64,000 bases of DNA. Source: Bryum argenteum. Lineage: Eukaryota; Streptophyta; Bryopsida; Bryales; Bryaceae. The DNA is taken from contig CM073321.1 in the NCBI GenBank assembly GCA_037043015.1, positions 42,428,420 to 42,492,419 on the forward strand, read 5' to 3'. A program made the position numbers and the translations under genes. Positions 45,420 to 56,082 of the stretch are shown here, in pieces. Under the pieces are notes generated by a model, which had not been told where the DNA came from, did no database searches, and worked only from the letters and a program-made list of their open reading frames with translations. Position 1 is the first letter of the stretch; every line of letters starts with the position of its first letter.

Positions 45420-45735
45420 CCGACCGGGCGGGGGGACGACCGACCGCCTTGGAGGCCGGCGACCGCATCGGACGGCCAGCGACAGCCCACGCGACCCCGT
45501 CGGACGGCCGCCGTCGGATCCGTCGGCCGCAGTAAATCGGGCGGCCGCGATGGACCGGCCGGATCCGACGGCCGCGATGGATCTGTCGGCCGATTGGGCG
45601 GCCTGGATCGGTCGCCATTGCGGGCATCGGATTGGCCGACCGATGGCGGAATTCACCGCTGCCGACCGAGATCGGACGGCCGGGGCCAGCGGACGAATGC
45701 CGACCGGCCCCGATCGGCATAAATAGCCGACCGGG
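45420..45735. repeat. GC-rich CCGACCGG-type tract 4
   Basis: Repeated GGATCCGACGGCCGCGATGG-like words and GGCCGACCG. Preceded by an A-rich run (45395-45412) as at 60.5 kb. Long ORFs on both strands are repeat translation, not genes. Confidence 0.85.
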
Positions 45736-45753
45736 GGCTCATTTCCCTTCACT
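45718..45753 (+). promoter_or_regulatory. Putative core promoter of the zinc-module/GY-rich gene
   Basis: CATAAATAG at 45718 is followed by GCTCATTTCCCTTCACT at 45737-45753, identical over 17 bases to the segment at 60766-60782. A long poly-T (about 45838-45852) lies in the leader before ATG 45869. Confidence 0.55.
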
Positions 45754-45868
45754 CTGGTGTGCGCCCTGGTCATTTGTGGTTTTCCATGTCGATTGCGCTC
45801 TCGAGTCCCCTCTTGATAATCGACCCCATTTTTGCGTTTTTTTTTTTTTTTTCTTGTGGGTGAACAAT

Positions 45869-47405
45869 ATGCCGAGGAACGACGTACTAGTGCACCCAAG
45901 GGCAAGGCCCCGGAGATGGGAGGAAGCAATCGATGATCCAAATTGTGTCGCCGAAGATGGATGGGAAGATGAACGGCGAGAATTTGGAATTGCACCATGT
46001 GCAAGTGATATGTGAAGATGAAACACCTCATGAAGTTATGGCCAAGAAATCAAGCGATTATATCGGGGCCACGACGCGAAGGTCTAGCAGCCGTGATTTG
46101 CACAAGTCAACATTTCACGCCGATATCATGAAGTGACCATTGCCGTTGGAGTACGGAATACTAGGTCGGAAATCATGTTATATTCCAACATGGCTATGGT
46201 TTGGGCAGAAATCGTTCTACATAAGAACGTGAATTGGAGCACCGTGGCAGGTTTGAATGTTGCCGAATTGGATCGGAGCAATGATTTCATACCAACTAGT
46301 TGGCTTGGACCCAGTGATTGTATGCCCCTTTGGTCGAATCGGACATATACGGAGATGTCGGAAGTTCAAGATGAAGAAAGTACACCTCCAAGGAGATATG
46401 GAGGTCAAACTCGAATATCTCAAGATACACCTCCGAGGGGATACGAGGGTCAAACAGAACATCAACAATATACACCTCCGAGGGGATATGGGGGTCACAC
46501 AACAGATAATTATAATCGCAGCAATAACAGGGGTATGGCACCAATATCTTTTGGCATAGGAAGTGGTGGGTATTATCCCGGTAGCAATATATACGGTCCG
46601 GGAACCACTACTCTCCCCGAGACATATAGGGCGAGCATCCAAGGGATACGTACCAATCCGGAGGCCAACACGATACAAGTCCGAATGCTGGAGGAAGATA
46701 TATGCCAACATATCCTCGGGATACATACGAGTCAGGAGGCCGATACGGTGGAAGGAGTGCTCCGGAGAGCTATACGCCAACATATCCTCGGGAATCTAAC
46801 GATGTCCCCGACCAATATGGTAGAGGTACCAGTAGTCCAGAGTACCATATCCCAACACATCTAAGGGACACATACGAGTCTCGAGGCCAGTATGGGAGAG
46901 GACCTAACATTCGAGAAAGGTACCACAACGTATCCTCTTTGGATCATACGATGCTCACAACCAATACGGTAGAAGACCTGAGGTTCCAGATAGCTTTAGA
47001 CCAACGTATCCAAGAGATACGCATGATCATCACGGCGAGTACGGTAGAGCTATTACCAATCCCGAGTACCGTACTCCAAGTCAAGCAAGAGATGAATACG
47101 AGCCCAGTTGGAATTACCCGAACAAGGATCGTGAAGAGCATATCACTCAGTACCCATATCCTGGGTATGGCCAATATGCATATGGGAGTTACGACACACC
47201 CCCGCCACCATTCCGAACTTGTGAAGAAGAAGATGCAGAGTTTGAAAGACAACTACGAGAGGCAACAATTCAAAGTCAAGCGGAGTACATCCGCAAGCTT
47301 GAAAATGATCGTATTTACGACGAGCAGCGCTTGTATGATGCTTATTCGCGAGGGCGGTACTCAGACCAAGCAGGGCCAAGTGGAACACATGATGATAAGG
47401 ACTAG
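45869..47405 (+). pseudogene. Zinc-module/GY-rich repeat protein, copy 1
   Basis: ATG 45869 opens MPRNDVLVHPRARPRRWEE, then DDPNCVAEDGWEDERREF. In the next frame the module reads NCTMCK(stop)YVKMKHLMKLWPR ... CTSQHF. It is followed by EVTIAVGVRNTRSEIMLYSN and MAMVWAEIVLHKNVNWS. Then come low-complexity repeats: TPPRGYGGQT-type units (46.38-46.5 kb) and YPRDTYESGGQYGRG-type units over 46.6-47.1 kb, spread over two frames. The C-terminus (47.12-47.4 kb) has YPYPGYGQYAYGSYDTPPPP and a charged coil (EEDAEFERQLREATIQSQAE), stopping at 47403. At least three frameshifts and the stop inside the module break it. Gly/Tyr/Arg-rich tails are known in RNA-binding and condensate-forming proteins; function here is unknown. 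It converges with the kinase-like gene. Confidence 0.62.
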
Positions 47406-48613
47406 GATGCAAAGTAATTACATTTACATATAGGCATGTTGTAATGTACTGTACGTACATGTAGTATTTGGATGAGAACTCTATTCTCCATATGGTAGAG
47501 GTCATTTTCTAAGACCTTCTTAACCATGTTTTGTTGGTAAACGGACATCATATGAATGATATAAGGAATGTAGGACCATGACCTATATTACACATTTATT
47601 TGAGTAAATATGTTATCATTCCATTCATTAACCACTAAGAATTTTAGTGTTTTTGGAAGCTTGAAAGTTGAAACCTCCTGCTCAAAACTACGATTTCCTA
47701 CGTCTATGTACTCTCGGAGTATGTACGAATTATTTTTATCTATTTAATACATTCAACCGTAAGATCGTGAACCGAAGCCTATTAGAAGTTACTATTTTAA
47801 AAAGTGACCTTAGGATGTTTATCATTTGCGAGATCCTAACATCCAAATTTTGTTTAAAACTTTATTTGGGATTTGCACCGGAGGCAGTGTCTCCACGGTG
47901 CAAAGGGGGAGTTGGAGATTGCTACCAACAAAATTTTGGTCATATTTTTTCCCATGTATGTAATCAAGTGTAGTAAATTCATGCAAAATTTGGGAGCCTC
48001 ATTCCTCTTGATTGACATTCATGCAAGCTATTTTCTAAAAGCAGGTCCGAAAACAATACTATAGTAAAACATGCACGTCGTTACGTATATTTCGTATTAT
48101 AAAGAACTTAAAGTGGGTTATGTGAGTGTAGGAGTTTGTGATTTTTGAGGTAACTTATTTCTAAAAGTTTTCCATAATCTAAAGTTTTGACAAATTTAAA
48201 TATATATAATTCATAATTTACTAATACATTTTGAGCTTGTGTTGGTAATTTCTGGAGGCTGCCACTGTAAAATTGGTAAATATTATGACTTAAATATTTT
48301 TGGAATTTCAGTAGTGATTGGCTTATAAACATATGAGAAGAAAAATAGAAGATAAATCGCTAATTTTGAATTACCCAACCAACACTTAAAAATTGAATCA
48401 ATAGGTTTTTTTGGGCTTTACCCTAAAGGCCTCATCCAAATGGTGCAAAGGGGCAAAATATTATAATAAACATAAGTGTACTTGGTGGGCCAAAATTTGA
48501 AAGGCATGCATCACATTTGAAACAAAGAGTATTGTTGGAGTGAAAATAGAACATGCATACTAATTCATAAACTATAATAAAACCGATATGTGTAAAACAA
48601 ATTCTACGTTTTC
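47406..48613. other. Convergent spacer between zinc-module and kinase-like genes
   Basis: AT-rich. Two related phrases ending GGTGCAAAGGGG(C/G) lie at about 47890 and 48455. No gene. It presumably holds the two 3' untranslated regions. Confidence 0.5.
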
Positions 48614-50098
48614 CTATTCGTAATTCGTCCGAAAATGCTCATGAGGCGTGGGCCAATGAAACATTTCGCTAAAGCGTGAGATGATATGGGACAACCCTCC
48701 AGCGCCGTCACGGCTCTCGTTGCATACTCTATCCATGTAAAGATGGAAAGCTTGTGCAAGGTCTTCATTGGAGAATACCGAAGTATTTCGGTTTCCACGT
48801 TGCAAGCTCTCGTACGCCGTAGACATGGTCATCCCAGTAATTCTTTGAGCTATGCGGTCCGTGGCAAACTCCTCCGAAGCAATCGAGTATTTTGGAATAA
48901 TCTGTAAATCCTCACCCGCTTTGTACAAGAACGCCACTCGTGGATATACCCAATAACGTTTTCGCAGGGTCTCCACGATGTCCTCACGTTTTGTGAATGT
49001 ATAAAGGGATTGCATTGGTTCCTGAACCGTTGTGGAAAAGCCCCAATCGCATACTCCGATATACACTCGTGATTCATCAGCAGGGAAGTGGAGAAGGATA
49101 CTATCTGGAGATATATCGTTATGGAGGTGGTGGCTCTTGTGGACCTCGTTCATGATATGCAACAACGCCCAAGCAAGCTCTGTCCGTTTTTTACGGAATT
49201 GAATCAGTTGATGAGCCCAAATAATCTCGTCATCGGGGTAATTCCCAAAGTTCAAATGTACAAAGATATCGTCACCATAATCCATATCGCGGTTCAGCAT
49301 CTCTCGAATAGTCCCGCCATTCCACCAAAACGCATAGCCTTGATTCTTCACTGGATGAATGGCCACAAAGCGGATCACACCAGGGTGTCTAATCCTTATC
49401 GCCATAGACTCATTCATATCCTCCAATTTTGCCAACTCCGGTCGTGTCAACAAGTGAATGGAAGTTTTTACAGCAAATTCCCAAAATGGTTCAATGCTTG
49501 CAACACCTTCAAAGCGAACTTTGATAATAGTACCATACCGTCCCTTCAACCTTGTGTTGTCAACTCGTATGATTTCGGCTGTATCCGGAATGGTAACCAA
49601 ATGAGTCAATCGCATGGTTTGAGTTTGTCGTCCCTCAATGGATTGCCACCATGTTCCAGAGCCTCGACGGTGTGAATTCTTTGAAAATGCCCTCATTTGG
49701 GCAGAAAAACAATCAGCCCTATTCACCACGTCAACAAAATCCTCATCACCCTTCCAGAACATCCTTCCATATTTGGCTATTACAACCTTGGGATTCCAGA
49801 GTGCATCGTTCACCCTATTATCCATCCACCACATGAACCCCCGCTTCTCTGTCTCTGCTACCCACCTCGGATGCTGAAGCACTTCTATCATGAGTTCTCT
49901 AATTTCGAGCTTGAACTTCTCGATGCCCTCCTCCTGATATCTCACATATTTGCTTTCCAATGCTCGATGATCATTGGCCTCATAGAATTTGACGGTAAAT
50001 TCTATCAATACCTTACAAGCGTCACCCCGGACCTCATGAGCCTCGAACTTCTCAAACAAGTTGGCTACACCAGCCTTCTTGTTCTTCTCCTTTGGCAT
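48614..50098 (-). CDS. Protein-kinase-like protein carried by a hAT-like element
   Basis: An uninterrupted 494-residue frame from ATG 50098. Residues 1-170 are a charged N-terminal domain of unknown family (FMWWMDNRVNDALWNPKVVI). The kinase-like domain follows: glycine loop GRYGTIIKV (186-194), AVK with Lys211, a helix with Glu candidates near 221-230, and a catalytic loop LHNDISPDSILLHF. In that loop HRD is HND (Asp328 kept) and the usual Asn is Ser. The DFG equivalent is DWG (351-353) after YIGVC. The C-terminus ends HWPTPHEHFRTNYE. This is the only long, unbroken gene among the cargo, suggesting recent function or selection. Loss of the catalytic-loop Asn and the altered HRD/DFG suggest weak or no kinase activity, perhaps a pseudokinase. 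A fragment of a second copy lies at 54896-55044. Confidence 0.72.
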   Translation of the reverse strand: MPKEKNKKAGVANLFEKFEAHEVRGDACKVLIEFTVKFYEANDHRALESKYVRYQEEGIEKFKLEIRELMIEVLQHPRWVAETEKRGFMWWMDNRVNDALWNPKVVIAKYGRMFWKGDEDFVDVVNRADCFSAQMRAFSKNSHRRGSGTWWQSIEGRQTQTMRLTHLVTIPDTAEIIRVDNTRLKGRYGTIIKVRFEGVASIEPFWEFAVKTSIHLLTRPELAKLEDMNESMAIRIRHPGVIRFVAIHPVKNQGYAFWWNGGTIREMLNRDMDYGDDIFVHLNFGNYPDDEIIWAHQLIQFRKKRTELAWALLHIMNEVHKSHHLHNDISPDSILLHFPADESRVYIGVCDWGFSTTVQEPMQSLYTFTKREDIVETLRKRYWVYPRVAFLYKAGEDLQIIPKYSIASEEFATDRIAQRITGMTMSTAYESLQRGNRNTSVFSNEDLAQAFHLYMDRVCNESRDGAGGLSHIISRFSEMFHWPTPHEHFRTNYE

Positions 50099-50299
50099 CT
50101 TGATCCCAGAAAAGGAAATATGTAAAGAAAGTGTAGTAAGTTTTTACAAAAACTTTTCAAAAAAAAACAACAAAAACTCCCCCTGTATAATGAGTCACTT
50201 CCTTCCTCCAAAAGACAAGGAGCCAGTGGACAGGAATTACAAGAATTCCTAGCCAGAGACACTCCGCATCCTCTCTTCGTGAGAAATGGAGAAAAGAAG

Positions 50300-50665
50300 T
50301 GGAGGAAATGGAGGCCGGTCGGCCTGGATCCGACGGCCGATGCATCGCCTGGCCGACCGATCGGACGGCCCGCCTGGATGGCCGACGGCCGATCCGTCTG
50401 GCCAACTGATCGGTCGGCCGCGCCCGGATCCGATGGCCGTCGGGCATGCGGCTGGCCCGCCCGCCTGGCCGACCGATCCGATCGATCGGACGGCCCGACC
50501 GCCTGGCCGACCGATCGGTCGGCCGCGCCCGGATCCGATGGCCGTCGGGCATGCGGACGGCGGCCCGATCCAACGGCCCGCAAGCGCTTACAAATGATCC
50601 GACGGCGAGGATTTGCTGCCGTCGGCCGCCGTCCGATCTGACGGAGCGACCGAAGGTTGGTCGGC
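50300..50665. repeat. GC-rich CCGACCGG-type tract 5
   Basis: A 75-bp block beginning CGGTCGGCCGCGCCCGGATC is duplicated (about 50411 and 50514). It lies upstream (minus strand) of the kinase-like gene and inside the right hAT-like terminus. Palindromic words (AGTCCGGACT, CCATGGTCCGG) follow to 50820. Long ORFs inside are not genes. Confidence 0.85.
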
Positions 50666-50849
50666 TAGACCGGGGATCAAATTTTGACGGCTGAGATGTG
50701 GCCAGGTGGATGATCCAACGGCCCCAGAAGTTACCAGGGACCGGGGTAACTCGCATTTACCCTCCCGGACCATGGTCCGGACTATGGTCCCAGTCGACAT
50801 AGTCCGGACTACGTCCGCGGACTAGATTTACCCCGAATGTCGACCGATT

Positions 50850-50860
50850 TGACAACCCTG
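50850..50860 (-). repeat. hAT-like right terminus
   Basis: TGACAACCCTG, the exact inverse of the first 11 bases at 31908. Directly followed by LTR sequence of a gypsy element, so the element appears to have inserted into that LTR. Confidence 0.62.
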
Positions 50861-51009
50861 AGTAAAACCCTCGTCCAAGGGATACTCTCGGACTTTCCCC
50901 TTGCCTTATAAAAAGTAACACGGACACAGCGTAGTTACTGTATTTCTCCTCGCCTCTTCCACGCCCCTATTCTTTACCTCGAGCATCACTATCGCTTACC
51001 TGACTAACA
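50861..51009 (+). mobile_element. 3' part of a gypsy LTR
   Basis: Contains TATAAAAAG at 50907 and ends CTAACA (51004-51009), followed by TTTTGGCAACCATGC as at the 13.4-kb remnant. Its 5' part is missing at the hAT-like terminus. Confidence 0.55.
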
Positions 51010-52016
51010 TTTTGGCAACCATGCTAGGGAGGGTATGCTGAGGTAAATAAGGAACCGCGGAAAGGATACCTCACGTAACACACAAGCAAAATGCCCGTGA
51101 AATGAAATGTCGCGGATAATGCTGCGAGAAATGCCGCAGACCGAGCCGCGAGCGTAGAAGAAATTGCACAAGGAGATGTGATCAAAGAATTCTTGCAATG
51201 GATGAAAGAGCAGATAACAAATTTGGCTGTAAAGAATGATGCAACAAATGCGAAGCTGAAATTGCTTAGCATTCAATATTAGAACCTCTAAGGCCATTGA
51301 CAACCTGAGGTGATTGCTTCCACGCCACATACCGCGGGAGAACGCGTAGAGGCTATAAGGTCTATCACAATACTTCGAGAAAATCACACGGTGACCCATC
51401 AAATACCTCGGAATTACCAGCACCATCACCAACAGTAGCGTCCATAATAGCACCTACTGTAACTCACGGCCCCGAAAACCTCAAGGTTTATACCAAGTTA
51501 TTCAAGATACCATATCTCGTCTTTGACGAGTCTGGTGATCCAGACTGGCACGTCACACGTTTTAAGGTTATTGCCTGGACGAATAATCTCCCCGAGGAAA
51601 AATATATGTGTGAGTGGTTTAACAAGACTCCTTCCATGGATACAACATGGTATTGTTATCTTGGGAGTCAAGACGTCGCCAGACATACTTTCCACGGCCA
51701 ACGACATTAGCTGTGAACTGACCGCCTTGAGACAAACCCAAGCGCCATTGTTGTCCTATCTTACAGTAAGGCAAGACGCAAGGGTGACACCCCCACTCTA
51801 TGGAATTTGTGGGAAACCACACCATGGCCGATGTTAATTCCCTACAAATATTTCCCCGTCCCAAGATAATAGGCGCCCACGAAACACCACGGCAACATCA
51901 TACCAAGGAAGTAGACGTGGATGCGTTCAAACCAGGACACAGTGATGCATGCTGGGAATGCGGAGCTTTATATCAGAGAGGGGGCCAGTGTCCAGTACTA
52001 AAACAGAAGTGGGCTT
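51010..52016 (+). pseudogene. Ty3/gypsy gag remnant related to the 11-13 kb copy
   Basis: After stop-ridden leader sequence (51165-51300), the frame near 51490-51615 reads KIPYLVFDESGDPDWHVTRF, matching the 13-kb copy but with Trp where that copy has a stop. It continues with ANDISCELTALRQTQ, GICGKPHHGRC and CWECGALYQRGGQC, a zinc knuckle whose His is replaced. The capsid region between CEWF and the knuckles is shortened, and coding ends at 52016 before the protease. Confidence 0.75.
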
Positions 52017-54455
52017 AAGGCAGGCAACCCCAAGATACGAACACCTCAACAGGGGTACCCACTATCAATCCCACAACCAATCATAGGAGAGGAGTGACAC
52101 TAACCGAGGTCCATGGGACAAATCCAACATCTGCACGATCTAAAATTTAAACCATACTTTAGTTACTTTTGCGAATTGATTGATGTTTCATTTAATCTTA
52201 TTATCATGGTCCGGAAGATGTTACTTACTTCGTACTACTTATGGCATGTTGATGTTTAAAAATTAAAAAAAGAAAATAATGTTCATGTGTTTTCTAGTTT
52301 AAATTACGTATTTTTCTTCTATGCCCAAATTGCAAACTTTAGAAATAAGCCTAATGTCTTAATTCACTCTGAAGGGCATTTAGTATTTTGGGCGTGTAAG
52401 TTCTTACTGTCATTTGCCAAAAACACATAGCATCATAAGGGTCAATTAAGATAAATAGAAAATCTTTACTTGAGAATATGAAGACGCTTCCACAAAGATT
52501 ACTTTTATTCCATACAAATTTTATTGCCATATAAATCAAATGGAGTTAATATCATCAAATGGCGATGTCTTAAAATAATGTATCATTGTATATTTGATCA
52601 TGTAGTAATATGAATTGCTATAATAAGATAATGAAGATACATCACTTTCTACAAAAACCAAAAATAATATACGTTATAAACGTAGACATGACTCATCTTT
52701 ATTCAGGAGTTTTGAACATTTTCCAAGAACAATCATATGAAAAATCTATATCTACATATTGCCACTACGCAAATTGTTAAATGATTAGGAGAGTCTTATA
52801 GAAATATAATCTTTCAAACTCGCGCATACACTTGAAAGACAAATATTAGCACATACTACTTTGTACCCATGTACTTCTCAATTTGGGTTGCATGGATTTG
52901 TATTGCAAGTTTTATGTTATATGTCATTTTACTTCACATATTTATATATTTATATGATGCTAATAGCCTTTCAATATATTACATGATTGGATATTCACAC
53001 TAACGCTCAACCACTAAAGGCCCAATCAACCATTTTGTGATCTATTCCAAATTTGACAAGATGTATCTGATTTAAAAAGGATTCTTGTTGAACTTACTAT
53101 TTACCTTCAAGATGTAAGATGGGTTGGGAACCTTATTTACATTACAAAATCTAGTTTGGAATCATGTCTTGTTCACACCAACCCTTCAATCACATACATG
53201 ACAAGGTTTGCATAACATTGAATAATTTATTATAAAAGGAAACTAGTTGTATTCTTCATAGATAAGTATTGCCCTTTAATATTTTATCATATAAGATAAA
53301 TTTAAGGAAACCAATTAAATAAGTACTAAGAAGAGAAATGAGAATTTTATTTTGCTATTGAAACTTTTGGTGTCCTTAATCTATTACAAGAGAATTATTA
53401 ACTATTATGAGGATTTCAACTATAACAATTTAATCTAAGCATTAAGGTTTTTGTATTGTCTTTGGGGAGAAAGTTGAAAAGAGTTAGGAAACTCACATTT
53501 CTTAACACATTTATTTTTCCTTCACCCCCCCCTAGGCTTTAGGAGTTAAATAAACAACCACCTATTTGGATTTAAATAAAATTTGCTTAGATACTTAGAT
53601 CCGTAAGTAGTTAGCAACTATAATATTTTTCATTATCATAAGTCAATGTGAATATATTGCAAATTTTATCAAATCATGACATTGTATCTGTAAAGAATTC
53701 CAAGTTATTCATGGATAGTTAAGATTCATATGAACAATAAGGGGTTATTTATAATAAGTTCTATTTTTCATGTGTCTCTAAGCCCATAAGATCTTTTGAA
53801 TGAAAAAGTCTCTTCTATGAAAAGTAGATCTTCCCGACATTCCCCCTGATAAAATCGGCATGTGATTAATGCCCTAATTTAGGTTGTGGATACAATGTTA
53901 GGTACCTAAAATTAGAAAATTCTTAAATGCAGGCAAAAGGAAGAAGAAGAAGAGGGAAGTAGAGAGAAGAGGGAGTGTTGGTGAGTGAGAGAAGAAGAGA
54001 GGAGCGCAAGACGCCGACCGCGATGTCGACCGATGTCGACCAAAATGTCGATCGGTCGAAACGCTGAGATGGCAATACAATTCTTCAAAATATCATTATT
54101 CTTATCTAATAGAGCTAACAGATGACAAATTTAGGCCTTGTGACAAATTTCATCAGTCTTTGAACATGACCGCAGTGTTGAGATAAGACCCATTAATTAA
54201 TGTGAAATTGAAATTTACAACAATTAGTGTACTAGGCAGAACGGTCAAAAATTAATGTGGTTGACCTTATCAACCCCTAACCCTAACTGCACCCCATATT
54301 ATAGTCTGCACCATGTCTTACACTCTTTTTTTTTGGTACCATTTTCTGAAGTTTAGATTACTCTCTCTCTCCTCTTAATGTGAAGCTCTCTTTTTCTTGA
54401 GTTTTTTTGTTAAACTTCTACTCTTCTCTTGATTACCTTGCACTTTTGCCTGTAG
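52017..54455. other. AT-rich non-coding region
   Basis: 52.79-52.98 kb matches 44.59-44.81 kb (CTTATAGAAATATAAT and following). The end, 53.82-53.99 kb, matches the arm end at 42.40-42.55 kb (GATCTTCCCGACATTCCC, then purine-rich AAGAAGAAGAGGGA) and leads into a short GC tract at 54011-54060. No gene is supported. Confidence 0.5.
54011..54060. repeat. Short GC-rich tract 6
   Basis: GATGTCGACC repeated three times with variants, a minimal form of the CCGACCGG-type tracts and in the same position relative to the arm end. Confidence 0.65.
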
Positions 54456-54859
54456 TTTAGAGTAGTTGATTCATAGTTGTTAGAGAAAAGCACAAACATT
54501 ACTAATTAGACATGCATTTATTCTTGTTTGTATTGTGAGTTTAGGTGTTATGATGGCATCTCTGAGTAAGGAGTGTGGAGTAGAATGGTTGTGAAGGTAT
54601 GTCTATCTCCTTCCTTTCCTTTTCTTTGTTTTTTGCTTGTAAGCGCGGTAGGAAGTTGAAGCAAATGGTGATTACAACCCTGAAGTAAAGTTTTTAGCAA
54701 CCTAACACTTAAACAAAGATGAGAGTATACACACAAACCAATAATGAAGATTACGAAAAAAATTCAGCACTCAATCTTCAAGAATAGTACCTCGGAAGTC
54801 TAATGTTGTCGGCGTTGCCATATGAGGGCTGAAATTTTAGGGTTTTGATCTTAATACTA
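54456..54859. repeat. About 404-bp dispersed repeat, copy 2
   Basis: Matches 6871-7279. Here it is followed within about 40 bp by the 3' end of a kinase-like gene. Confidence 0.8.
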
Positions 54860-54895
54860 ATGAGAATTTGCAACATACAACAGGGCCGAACTGTT

Positions 54896-55044
54896 GGTCA
54901 AATCAAGACTTTGCAAATACTTTTGACAAATACTTGGAGACGGTGGAAGACAAAGGGTTTACGTTGACCTACTTTGTCAACCGATTCATAGAATCACAGC
55001 ATTGGCCGGTGTCCAATGAGCATTTTTGAACCAAGTACGAATAG
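54896..55044 (+). pseudogene. C-terminal fragment of a second kinase-like gene
   Basis: The frame reads NQDFANTFDKYLETVEDKG, then FVNRFIESQHWPVSNEHF, a TGA, and TKYE followed by TAG. This aligns with the end of the 48.6-50.1 kb protein (NEDLAQAFHLYMDRV ... FHWPTPHEHFRTNYE), including HW.....EHF and T.YE. All of the kinase core is missing, replaced on the left by the dispersed repeat. It converges with the zinc-module gene at 56.1-57.2 kb, the same arrangement as the intact pair but inverted. Confidence 0.72.
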
Positions 55045-56082
55045 TAAATGAGTACTGCACATTTGTTGTAGTTCTTGCAGCTTTATTAGCTTTTTAGATT
55101 GTTTATCGAAGTCCTAATGTAGATGTAGGCAATTTTTTGGAGTCAAATATATTACATGCCTTCTATATGTAGGTACTTCAAGTACATACTTGTTTTTATA
55201 TACCTTGCAATGAATGACTTCCTTTCCATTGTGTGATATTTTGGTATGTAGATTAACCTATGGTTTGATTAATTAGAAGTATCTAGTTTTTTCCTTTTTA
55301 GTAACTTCTCTTCTATAATTTTTGTAGAACAAATTCAAAATAGGTGCATGGCTTCCCAATTGTATTGCACAAAATCATTTCTGACAATACTTACAACAAT
55401 GTTGTTAATTTTTCATTAGTGTTAAAGCCATAAAAGTTTCTGATTTACATCTCATCAGCGCAACATTTACCCAATTCCAAAGATTTACCCAGCTTAATAC
55501 CTTCAATAAATATATTTTTAAACCTTGACCACCAATATCGGAGAATATATATTGAACTATGATACTTCTTTATTATATCTACCTCGCGTAGTTGTGTTAT
55601 TAATGGTTTCTCCAAAGTCAAATCACGCATAATATGACTTTTCTTACATATGGGGGTTTTTGTGTACATTAATGAACTTAGCATATGTTAGGACCGTGAA
55701 AAGAGGCTTAAAGCCAAACAAAGGAAATTATCACCGCCATGTGCACTCATAGTAAAAATACAAGAAATCCTGATAAAATCCCTTGATATTATCAAATTGC
55801 ATAATATATTAATATATGATATGGTCATACATTTGAATTATCCATTCATAAACAAAATATGGATTTCAAGATCTTCAAAATTGGCTCCTAGCAAGGCGAA
55901 AAAGAATTTAGGCTTCATCCGTTGCAAAAAACTACAAAACCTTTACTATAATGGCACTATGTATGATAATACAGTCATTTTTCACTTGAGTCTATATCAT
56001 CATGTTTACGACTTGGTGGAGCGCTATGTGTACATGGTACTTGAGAAGATTCTCCAAAGAAGTTTGTTTGCCTAAAGTTGCT
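55045..56082. other. Convergent spacer, no gene
   Basis: AT-rich 3' flank between the kinase fragment and the zinc-module gene, the counterpart of 47.4-48.6 kb. Confidence 0.5.

Larger units (their letters stand above)
31908..50860. mobile_element. Region bounded by matching hAT-like terminal inverted repeats
   Basis: The left end reads CAGGGTTGTCAGGACG and the right end, on the opposite strand, CAGGGTTGTCAAATCG. Behind both ends lie CCATGGTCCGG and GGGTAAAT words. Neighbouring bases share GAGTA (31903-31906 region and 50860-50864), but no clean 8-bp TSD is visible. The 19-kb span holds a hAT transposase, so it is either one very large composite element or two related elements that each lost an inner end. 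The gene pairs inside are described separately. Confidence 0.42.

Noticed and set aside
45336..46031. Long minus- and plus-strand ORFs over the GC-rich tracts (also at 32.0, 39.2, 50.1-50.7 kb)
   Set aside because: They are Arg/Pro/Asp-rich translations of the CCGACCGG repeats in several frames at once, with no domain and no conservation between copies.
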